In this document: piece by piece, positions 35,089 to 42,970 of the stretch
Layout: each line of letters opens with the position of its first letter
How positions within the stretch are numbered: position 1 is the first letter of the stretch
NCBI RefSeq assembly: GCF_000687735.1
Contig: NZ_JHXL01000001.1
Location: 124,001-188,000 of the forward strand
Length of the DNA stretch: 64,000 bases
DNA from: Acholeplasma equifetale ATCC 29724
Lineage (GTDB): Bacteria; Bacillota_I; Bacilli_A; Acholeplasmatales; Acholeplasmataceae
Direction: 5' to 3'
Notes under the pieces: generated by a model
The model's input: the letters and a program-made list of their open reading frames with translations, nothing else
What the model was told of the DNA's origin: nothing
Databases searched by the model: none
Translations under genes and position numbers: made by a program

Positions 35089-36555
35089 ATTATCTCTACC
35101 GTATAAATGAGTAAAACTCTTTATTTTATTTAAAATTTTAGTATTGAATTGATCTTTTTTCATACGCCATGTCCAGTTATGATTGCCTAAAGTCGATGGT
35201 AAATTAAATCTACCTTCAGCACCTAAATTTAAATAATCTTGCATAGGAATTATAGCAGTATCAGCTATTGATTTTAAAGTTTCTTTGATTAAGGAATCAA
35301 CTTTAGATCCTTTTTGATGATTAATATAATTTAAGCAATATTTATAATCACTTTTATTCAAAGTTTTAAACCATTCTTTAGTGGTTGGATTATCATGTGT
35401 TCCAGTGTATGCGAAAATATTTTTTGAATATAAATGTGGAATATAGTCAGATTCTTCGCGAGAATCAAATGCAAATTGTAGAAGCTTCATTCCTGGGAAA
35501 TTTGTATAGCGTAATAGTTCTCTAACTTCATCAGTTACAGCACCTAGATCTTCTGCAATAATTGGTAAATCACCCAATTGTCGTTTAATTTCATCGAATA
35601 ACTTGCGTCCTGGGCCTTTTTTCCATTCACCATTTCGAGCAGTTGTATCAGTATATGGTATAGAAAAGTAATTTACAAAACCAATAAAGTGGTCAATTCT
35701 AATCATATCAAACAATTTAACATTTGATTTAACGCGATCAATCCACCAATCAAAATGGTTTTCTTCTAATACATCCCAACGATATAATGGATTCCCCCAA
35801 AGTTGACCATCTACTGAGTAGTTATCAGGTGGAACACCTGCAACATGTGTTGGAATTCTTCGTTCATCAAGTTGGAAAATATGTGGTTTAGTCCAAACAT
35901 CAGATGAATCAAGTGCAACATAAATAGGCATATCACCAATAATTTTAATACCGTGATGATTTGCATAGTTTTTTAATTTATTCCATTGTTCATAAGCTTT
36001 GTATTGAATAAAATATTGAAATTCAATTTCTGTATTTAAGATTTCCTTAAAATTATTAATGACATTTTCATTTCTTAATCTTAATTCCTCAGGCCATTCA
36101 ATCCAACTACGTCCGTTTTGTTCGGATTTAATACTCATAAATAAAGCATAGTCTTCTAGCCAATATTTTTCGTTTTGTATAAAGTTTAAGTAGTCAGGAT
36201 GAGTTTGATCAAAATTTTGAAATGCTTTTCTTAATACGACAAATCGTTCGTGATATAGTTTTTCAAAATCTACTCTAAAATTTTCTGTTTCAGAGTCAAT
36301 GATATCTTTTTTTGATAAAAGACCATCACTAATTAGCATATCAAGATCAATAAAATAAGGGTTTAATGCAAACGCACTAAAAGTTTGATATGGTGAATCA
36401 CCATAAGAAGTGGGACCTAATGGTAAGATTTGCCAGTAGGTTTGATTCGCTTTTTTAAGTTTGTCTACAAATTTATAAGCTTCCTTACCAAATGTTCCGA
36501 TACCGTAAGGGCTTGGTAACGCAGAAATATGTAATAATATACCTGAAGTTCTCAT
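35083..36555 (-). CDS. malQ: 4-alpha-glucanotransferase (GH77, amylomaltase)
   Basis: This 490-residue GH77 enzyme transfers glucan segments between maltodextrins. It begins RTSGILLHISALPSPYGIG and has GDSPYQTFSAFALNP. IGDMPIYVALDSSDVWT, the nucleophile region MIRIDHFIGFVNYF, PIIAEDLG with the acid Glu, and YTGTHDNPTTKEWF follow. It overlaps malL by 4 bases and lies downstream of it, so short dextrins made or imported by the locus can be disproportionated. Cytoplasmic. Confidence 0.97.
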   Translation of the reverse strand: MRTSGILLHISALPSPYGIGTFGKEAYKFVDKLKKANQTYWQILPLGPTSYGDSPYQTFSAFALNPYFIDLDMLISDGLLSKKDIIDSETENFRVDFEKLYHERFVVLRKAFQNFDQTHPDYLNFIQNEKYWLEDYALFMSIKSEQNGRSWIEWPEELRLRNENVINNFKEILNTEIEFQYFIQYKAYEQWNKLKNYANHHGIKIIGDMPIYVALDSSDVWTKPHIFQLDERRIPTHVAGVPPDNYSVDGQLWGNPLYRWDVLEENHFDWWIDRVKSNVKLFDMIRIDHFIGFVNYFSIPYTDTTARNGEWKKGPGRKLFDEIKRQLGDLPIIAEDLGAVTDEVRELLRYTNFPGMKLLQFAFDSREESDYIPHLYSKNIFAYTGTHDNPTTKEWFKTLNKSDYKYCLNYINHQKGSKVDSLIKETLKSIADTAIIPMQDYLNLGAEGRFNLPSTLGNHNWTWRMKKDQFNTKILNKIKSFTHLYGRDNK

Positions 36556-38246
36556 TTTTTCTCCTTTACTTCGATAGCTAACGCTTCGAAAGGTCTTAAT
36601 ATTATTTTATTATTTTCTATTAGTATATCGTTATAATTATGTATAACAAAATTTACAATTTCATAATTTGTCATATCAAAATATTCGGTTTCTTTTGAAA
36701 AACTATTGATTGAAAGAAGTATTTGGTTTTCATTAGAACGTTTATATGTAAATACTTTTTCATTTTCATAATCAATAATTTCATAATCACCAAAAATAAT
36801 TAAATCTTTATATATTGACTGACGTCTTAAATTAATCAATTGACGATAATAATTTAGAATTGAATTTGGGTCATTGATTTGACTTTCAACGTTAATTGAT
36901 TCATAATTTGGATTGACTAAAAACCAAGGTTTAACCTTAGAAAATCCTGCGTAAGGTTTATTACTCCATTGCATCATTGTTCTTGGATTGTCTCTTGAGG
37001 TCATACCAATTTTTTTAGCTAATTTTAATTCATCAACATTTGGATCATTAAATTTATCTTTATGTTGATTGATAGTAGAAATATCATTAAATTCTTTAAA
37101 TTTAGTGAATGGATAATTTGTCATTCCAATCTCTTCACCTTGATAAATAAACGGTGTACCACGCTTTAAATACAATAAATTTGCTAGCATTTTGGCTGAC
37201 TCTTTATGATATTCTAATGAACCGTAATGAGAAACGACTCTAGGTTGATCATGGTTTAACCAGTTTAGTGGCAACCAACCAATTCTTTTAAATGTGTTTT
37301 GCCAGCGGAAGAAGACATCTTTAAGTGCCTTCACATTAACTTTTAAATCTTTTAAATCATCAATATCATGAATATTATTACACCAATTATGATCGAAATT
37401 AAAAACCATAGAAAGTTCATTTGAATCAAATGATGCATATTTTATTGCTTCTTCAATACTTGCTGCACCGCCTACTTCACCAATAGTGTATGCATGATAT
37501 GGTTTAAATAAACGTTCATTTAAAATTTTTAAATATTCATGAACTTTTGGAAGATTTGAAAACTTATTCCAATCAAGTACGATATCTTTACTGTGAGTAG
37601 AATCGACAAATTCAGCTCTATCTAAATGACTAACAGCATCTATTCTAAAACCATCAATACCTAAATCTAACCACCATTTACCAACCTCAATCATTGCATC
37701 GATTACTTTTGGATTTTTCCAATTCAAATCAGGCATTTTATCAGAAAATATTTTCATGTAATATTCATCTGTGTTTTCATCATATTTCCATGCAGAACCA
37801 CCAAAGAATGACCCCCAATTGGTTGGTTCTTTACGAATACCATTTTCATATCGTGGTTTTTGCCAAATGTAAAAATCTCGATATGGATTATCTTTAGATT
37901 TTCTTGATTCTATAAACCAAGTATGTTCATCACTTGTATGATTTAATACAAAATCTAATATAACGTGAATACCGAGCGATTTTGCTTTTTTGAGCATGGA
38001 TTTAAAATCTTCAATTGTACCATACTCTTTAGCGACCTTAAAATAGTCACGGACATCGTAACCATTATCATCCATAGGAGAATCATAAAAAGGTGTAATC
38101 CAAATTAAATTTACACCTAAATCATGTAAGTAATCTAATTTTTCTTCGATACCTTTTAAATCTCCAATACCATCGCCATTAGCATCGAAAAAGCTCTTAA
38201 TATAAATTTGATAACCAACGGCACTCATCCACCATTTTTCAGTCAT
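36552..38246 (-). CDS. malL: Oligo-1,6-glucosidase/alpha-glucosidase (GH13_31 type)
   Basis: This 564-residue GH13 enzyme has WMSAVGYQIYIKSFFDANGD and the calcium-site DANGDGIGDLKGI. VILDFVLNHTSDEH, the nucleophile Asp in DGFRIDAVSH, the acid Glu in TIGEVGG and NHDQPRVVSHYG are present. This pattern is typical of oligo-1,6-glucosidases and alpha-glucosidases that release glucose from isomalto- or malto-oligosaccharides. No signal peptide, so cytoplasmic. It is the first gene of the malL-malQ operon, divergent from the neopullulanase gene with a shared operator region. Confidence 0.93.
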   Translation of the reverse strand: MTEKWWMSAVGYQIYIKSFFDANGDGIGDLKGIEEKLDYLHDLGVNLIWITPFYDSPMDDNGYDVRDYFKVAKEYGTIEDFKSMLKKAKSLGIHVILDFVLNHTSDEHTWFIESRKSKDNPYRDFYIWQKPRYENGIRKEPTNWGSFFGGSAWKYDENTDEYYMKIFSDKMPDLNWKNPKVIDAMIEVGKWWLDLGIDGFRIDAVSHLDRAEFVDSTHSKDIVLDWNKFSNLPKVHEYLKILNERLFKPYHAYTIGEVGGAASIEEAIKYASFDSNELSMVFNFDHNWCNNIHDIDDLKDLKVNVKALKDVFFRWQNTFKRIGWLPLNWLNHDQPRVVSHYGSLEYHKESAKMLANLLYLKRGTPFIYQGEEIGMTNYPFTKFKEFNDISTINQHKDKFNDPNVDELKLAKKIGMTSRDNPRTMMQWSNKPYAGFSKVKPWFLVNPNYESINVESQINDPNSILNYYRQLINLRRQSIYKDLIIFGDYEIIDYENEKVFTYKRSNENQILLSINSFSKETEYFDMTNYEIVNFVIHNYNDILIENNKIILRPFEALAIEVKEKK

Positions 38247-38302
38247 GATGAAACCTTCTTTCTACAATATAATTTTATCAAATTATAAATGACCATAAAA
38301 TA

Positions 38303-38316
38303 TGATAGCGGTTACA
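38303..38316. promoter_or_regulatory. LacI/CcpA-type operator between malL and the neopullulanase gene
   Basis: TGATAGCGGTTACA matches the cre/LacI-family pattern TGNAANCGNTNNCA with one mismatch. It lies in the 126-base divergent region. A TATAAT at 38346-38351 followed by GGAGGT serves the plus-strand gene. Confidence 0.6.
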
Positions 38317-38372
38317 TATTTTTTATATGATGTAATATAAAATGATATAATGAAATTGGAGGTAAACAAAGC

Positions 38373-40178
38373 ATGAATAAACACGCATTATTCCATCAAC
38401 CAAAATCTGAATACGCATATGCATATGATGAAAAACGTATTCATATTTTATTCCGTACAGCTAAAAATGATATTGATCAAGTATATATAAATTTTGGTGA
38501 TCCATTCGACTGGACTTATCATAATGGAAAAGCTCAGTGGAATCATGAAATGAAAGAAATGGTTAAAAGATATCAAACAAATGATTTTGACTATTATTTT
38601 GTTGAAATTGAACCTAAAGATTACAGAATGAAATATGCATTTGTTTTAGTAAAACAAAATGTGACATATTTTTATGGTTCAAAAAGACTACATGAAGTTT
38701 ATCAAGTTCAAAAAAATGAATTTAAAGAAGGAAGTTTTTATGATCTTTCAAATTATTTTAACTTCCCATATTTAAATAAAGAAGATTTGCCTCAAACCCC
38801 AGAATGGGTTAAAAATACAATATGGTATCAAATTTTTCCTGATAGATTCTATTCAAAAAATAAGAAATCAGATTTAACGTGGGGGAACTTACCTGTTAAA
38901 AATAATGAATTATATGGTGGTGACATCGAAGGAGTTAAGGAAAAATTACCATATCTCAAAGACTTAGGCATTACTGGGATATATTTTACACCGATATTTT
39001 TATCACCAAGTGCGCACAAATATGATACAACAGATTATTATCAAATAGATCCTCAATTTGGATCGAATGAAACATTCAAAGAGTTTGTAAAAGCTGCACA
39101 TGAACAAGATATTAAAGTTGTTTTAGATGCTGTATTCAACCATTGCGGATGGTTTCACCCTTGGTGGCAAGATGTTGTAAAAAACGGTCGTAAATCCAAA
39201 TATGCCGATTGTTTCTTTTTAGATAAAGACCCAATAATTAATTTTGATATTGATCAAAACGGTCAACCTATAGTAACACGTGATTTAAGACCTAATTATA
39301 GAACTTTCGCATATACACCATTTATGCCTAAATGGAACACAGATAATCCATTAGTTCAAGAACACTTATTAGGTGTTGTTAAGTATTGGATTGAAGAATA
39401 CGATATTGATGGATGGAGACTTGATGTAAGTAATGAAATCAGTCATGATTTTTTAAGAAAAATTAAAGAAACATCAAGAAAAGCAAATCCAAATACATTT
39501 ATTTTTGGAGAAAATTGGGATTCATCATTACCGTGGTTACGTGGCGATCAGATGGATAGTGTCATGAATTACGATTTAACAATTCCAATATGGCAATATT
39601 TTGAACGTAAAATAGATGCTTCAGAATTTCAATCTGAAATTCAGAAGTATTTAGCTTTAACACCTAAAAACGTTATGGAAAATATGTTTAATTTATTAGA
39701 TACACATGATACAGTACGTATGTTAAGACGTCTAGATGACAATGTAAATAGATTAAAAATAGCATATACAATCATGTTTTTATCAGCTGGTGCACCAAAC
39801 ATATATTATGGTTCAGAAATTGGTCTAACAGGTGATCATGATCCGGATAATCGTCGTTGTTTCATATGGGATGAAAAAGAATGGAATCATGAGTTAAGAA
39901 ATTATATAAAACGTTTAATTGAATTAAGACGTAATCATGAAACATTTGCTGATTATGATTATCATTTTATGGATCCTAATAATATTTCATTTTATAAACG
40001 TAAAAATGATGAATTGATTTTAGTGTTATTAAATGATGAACCACATGATTATAAGTTAAAAATTAATCCACTAGCAACAGGAGAATATTTAGATTTAGTT
40101 AAAGAACGAACAATTTCTATACATGAGGAAATTACATTATATCCATACGAAATATTATTACTTAAAAAATTATATTGA
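38373..40178 (+). CDS. Neopullulanase/cyclomaltodextrinase-type glycosidase (GH13_20)
   Basis: This 601-residue protein has an N-terminal CBM34-like beta domain (about 1-125), which mediates dimer formation in this subfamily. The GH13 barrel follows with WYQIFPDRFY, VVLDAVFNHCGW, the nucleophile in DGWRLDVSNE, FGENWDSS with the acid Glu, and NLLDTHDTVRML. Such enzymes cleave cyclodextrins, pullulan and short maltodextrins in the cytoplasm, and no signal peptide is seen. It is transcribed divergently from malL and converges with the minus-strand transport operon. Confidence 0.92.
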   Translation: MNKHALFHQPKSEYAYAYDEKRIHILFRTAKNDIDQVYINFGDPFDWTYHNGKAQWNHEMKEMVKRYQTNDFDYYFVEIEPKDYRMKYAFVLVKQNVTYFYGSKRLHEVYQVQKNEFKEGSFYDLSNYFNFPYLNKEDLPQTPEWVKNTIWYQIFPDRFYSKNKKSDLTWGNLPVKNNELYGGDIEGVKEKLPYLKDLGITGIYFTPIFLSPSAHKYDTTDYYQIDPQFGSNETFKEFVKAAHEQDIKVVLDAVFNHCGWFHPWWQDVVKNGRKSKYADCFFLDKDPIINFDIDQNGQPIVTRDLRPNYRTFAYTPFMPKWNTDNPLVQEHLLGVVKYWIEEYDIDGWRLDVSNEISHDFLRKIKETSRKANPNTFIFGENWDSSLPWLRGDQMDSVMNYDLTIPIWQYFERKIDASEFQSEIQKYLALTPKNVMENMFNLLDTHDTVRMLRRLDDNVNRLKIAYTIMFLSAGAPNIYYGSEIGLTGDHDPDNRRCFIWDEKEWNHELRNYIKRLIELRRNHETFADYDYHFMDPNNISFYKRKNDELILVLLNDEPHDYKLKINPLATGEYLDLVKERTISIHEEITLYPYEILLLKKLY

Positions 40179-40198
40179 AAATAAAGGCCCTTTAAAAA

Positions 40199-40249
40199 AT
40201 TGTGTGGTATACCACACTATAATGGATAGGTATATTGTTACCACACAAT
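40199..40249. repeat. Palindrome with an outer inverted repeat in a convergent intergenic region
   Basis: GTGTGGTATACCACAC (40202-40217) is a perfect 16-bp palindrome. In addition ATTGTGTGGTA (40199-40209) is repeated inverted as TACCACACAAT at 40239-40249. A TATAAT (40218-40223) lies between. The GGTATACC core resembles GntR/HutC-type operators. It is not a terminator, because no T run follows. Confidence 0.7.
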
Positions 40250-40268
40250 AATTTATATATCTAAAATA

Positions 40269-40298
40269 AAAAGTTGATAGATAACTATCAACTTTTTT
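40269..40298. terminator. Bidirectional terminator between the neopullulanase and GH13 genes
   Basis: AAAAAGTTGATAG and CTATCAACTTTTTT form a 13-bp stem with loop ATAA, and flanking A and T runs serve both strands. Confidence 0.88.
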
Positions 40299-40300
40299 AA

Positions 40301-41578
40301 TTATTTAACTTTGAAAATGATAGGATTTTGATTAAGTTTAATTTTTTGATTACGTACTTCAATGTTTTCATCATTAATTAAATTAAGATATGAGCCATCT
40401 TTAATATTAAGGTCTATTTCATTAATATTTTCTAAATTGAATATACCATACATAGTTTCTTTATCGTTTTTGTATGAAAGTACTGCAACATCCTTTGATT
40501 TAACGACTTCAAATATTCCATTAATAAAGAGTGGGTCTTTTTTTATTTGAGCTAATTTTTGTATTAGTGGTTCAATTGAATTTTCTTTATTCCATTGAAT
40601 TGGATCAATTTCAAATAAATCAGGACGTTTACTAATTTTATGTTCTTGACCTGCATAAATCATTGGCATACCACGTAAGAAGAACTGTAAAGCAGTCATA
40701 TGGATTAATTGATTTTCATCTTTAGTTTTACTTGCAAGACGTTCTTGGTCATGGTTTTCAAATGAACGAAGTTTTACATAATTTTTTGGATATACTGCTT
40801 CTTGACGCCATATTTCGTATAAGTAACGCTCTAATGAATTTGAATGATTTAAATATCCATTCATGAATGAATAAATATCATAATCATAACATACATCAAA
40901 TGCTTCATACATTTGAGAATCTGTACTAGCATCGAATCCTATATCTCTTAAATATTTTATAAATCCTAATTCAACAGATTCAGTAAGCCATATTAAATTT
41001 GGATTAATGACGCTCACTTTTTCTCTTGCTTCAATCCAGAAATCAATTGGAAGTAATGGCGCTACATCACAACGAAATCCATCAACATATTGAGCCCAAT
41101 ATTTAAGTACTGTAATCAAATATTCCCAAACATCGCGATTGTTAAAATCAAGATCCGTAATATCGCTCCAATCACCAACTCTATTTTTAAATGTACCATC
41201 AGGGTTACGATAGAACCACTCAGGATGTGTTTGAGTTAAAATTGAATCTCTTGATGTGTGATTAAATACGATATCTATCATTAGTTTCATATCTCTTTTA
41301 TGAATTTCTTCTTTTAATTTTATGAAATCATCAAGCGTTCCATAATCCGGATCAATTGAATAATAATCATAAATTGAATAAGGGCTTCCCTTAGAACCTT
41401 TTCTATCTTTTTGTCCAATTTTATGGAATGGTAAAAGATAAACAATATCAACACCTAAAGAATTAATTCGATCTAAATCATCGATAAGTCCTTGAAAATT
41501 ACCAGTTTTTGAATGTTGACGAACAAATACTTGATATACAATTTGATTTCTAAGTTTAATATCTGTATTTTTAGCCAT
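40301..41578 (-). CDS. Alpha-amylase family glycosidase (GH13), cytoplasmic
   Basis: This compact 425-residue GH13 enzyme has IVYQVFVRQHSKTGNFQGL, LMIDIVFNHTSRD, the nucleophile Asp in YVDGFRCDVAPLLP, the acid Glu in IWLTESVELG and SFENHDQERLAS. All three catalytic carboxylates are therefore present. No signal peptide or binding module is seen. It lies 3 bases downstream of the MalG-like gene and closes the transport operon, so it probably degrades imported maltodextrins. The exact specificity (alpha-amylase or alpha-glucosidase) cannot be read. Confidence 0.9.
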   Translation of the reverse strand: MAKNTDIKLRNQIVYQVFVRQHSKTGNFQGLIDDLDRINSLGVDIVYLLPFHKIGQKDRKGSKGSPYSIYDYYSIDPDYGTLDDFIKLKEEIHKRDMKLMIDIVFNHTSRDSILTQTHPEWFYRNPDGTFKNRVGDWSDITDLDFNNRDVWEYLITVLKYWAQYVDGFRCDVAPLLPIDFWIEAREKVSVINPNLIWLTESVELGFIKYLRDIGFDASTDSQMYEAFDVCYDYDIYSFMNGYLNHSNSLERYLYEIWRQEAVYPKNYVKLRSFENHDQERLASKTKDENQLIHMTALQFFLRGMPMIYAGQEHKISKRPDLFEIDPIQWNKENSIEPLIQKLAQIKKDPLFINGIFEVVKSKDVAVLSYKNDKETMYGIFNLENINEIDLNIKDGSYLNLINDENIEVRNQKIKLNQNPIIFKVK

Positions 41579-41581
41579 AAA

Positions 41582-42967
41582 TTATCCTTTTGTAGCTCCT
41601 GCCATAATTCCTTCAATTAAGTAACGTTGGAAGATTAAATAAATTAATGCTATTGGTAATCCGACGATTAAAGCTGCAACAGCAAACGCTGGATAGTTAA
41701 GATCATATTGACCATTAATAAATGAGAATATACCTACAGCAAGTGTCCATTGATTTTGAATATTGTCAAGTGATGTTCCAGGTGCTGGTTGATTAAGTAA
41801 GTAACCCGGTAACATATAATCCATCCATGGTGCCATGAACATATTAACTGCAACAAATGTTAATATTGGGATAGATAATGGAAGTATAATATGCACAAAG
41901 ATTTTTAATTTAGAAGCACCATCAATCTCAGCAGATTCATCTAAATCCTTTGGTATTTGACTTAGGAATCCTTTAATTAGCCAAATATTACCTGGAATAG
42001 ATCCTCCAATATATAAAATTGAAAGATATATTGGTTGTCCAAGTAAACCAAACTTCCAGAATAGAACGTAAGTTGCAACTAATCCTAAAAATGAAGGGAA
42101 CGCTTGTAAAACTAAAATTGTTAATAATCCTGCTTTTTTACCTTTGAATGAGAATCTAGCAAATACATAACTTGCACCAGTAATAATAATAGTACCAATA
42201 AACATATTAATGACTGCGATGATTAATGTATTTAAATACCATGTTCCAAATTTTGAATCAGGACCAAATATATATTTTATACCATTTAATGATGGTGTTT
42301 CTGGCCATATTGTATTTGGAATATCAGATAGGGTTTCGCTAAATGCCATACCGAAAATGTAAATGATTGGAACTAAAATAATGACAGCTAAAAAAGTTAA
42401 TTCAGCATTGATTAAAGCTTTTTTACCAATGTTTTTAATACTAAATGTAGAACGAATCGTCTCTTTAGCAGTGTTTCTACGTTTAGGTAATTGAATATAA
42501 TAAATGAAACCATAAACTGGAATTAACCCAATTAACCCTGGTGTGATTCCTTCATACCCTTTTTTCTCAGCATATTCAACTACTAGTCCTTGGTGGATTA
42601 AGAATATAAGTATGACTGTAAATGTAATAATTAAGGATGATGTAAAATTGCTCTTAAATGATAAATAAATTAGTAATGAAACGGGAATGATGATTAAAGT
42701 TGCTGCAATTAATAAAACTGCGACTAATCCAAGTTTTTTGAGTATCATTTCAATACTAAATAGATAGTCAAATTCTTCCTTAGTAACATTTGATTTTAAA
42801 TTTGGTAAAGCATGAACATATTTATTTCCATATATTGGAATTAATGAAATCCATTTTACTTTTGAATTATGTTCGTATCCTTTTTTATGTGCATAGTCTA
42901 AAAGTAAACCAAAATTAGTAAATAGTGCTAGTAGAAAAATAAATATAATAATGTAAGCTAATAACAT
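41582..42967 (-). CDS. malG: MalG-type maltodextrin ABC permease with duplicated N-terminal extension
   Basis: This 461-residue protein has a normal MalG core in its last 280 residues, with the coupling-helix EAA motif ESAEIDGASKLKIFVHIILPLS and six membrane spans. The first 175 residues are extra. They contain two copies of a unit made of a membrane span, then AHKKGYE or AEKKGYE, then SLIPIYG or GLIPVYG. These recall small integral-membrane domains with an IPxYN/G turn (DUF5684-like), which is inference only. It is 3 bases from the MalF-like gene. The pair forms the channel for maltodextrin import with the binding lipoprotein. Confidence 0.9.
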   Translation of the reverse strand: MLLAYIIIFIFLLALFTNFGLLLDYAHKKGYEHNSKVKWISLIPIYGNKYVHALPNLKSNVTKEEFDYLFSIEMILKKLGLVAVLLIAATLIIIPVSLLIYLSFKSNFTSSLIITFTVILIFLIHQGLVVEYAEKKGYEGITPGLIGLIPVYGFIYYIQLPKRRNTAKETIRSTFSIKNIGKKALINAELTFLAVIILVPIIYIFGMAFSETLSDIPNTIWPETPSLNGIKYIFGPDSKFGTWYLNTLIIAVINMFIGTIIITGASYVFARFSFKGKKAGLLTILVLQAFPSFLGLVATYVLFWKFGLLGQPIYLSILYIGGSIPGNIWLIKGFLSQIPKDLDESAEIDGASKLKIFVHIILPLSIPILTFVAVNMFMAPWMDYMLPGYLLNQPAPGTSLDNIQNQWTLAVGIFSFINGQYDLNYPAFAVAALIVGLPIALIYLIFQRYLIEGIMAGATKG

Positions 42968-42970
42968 AGA

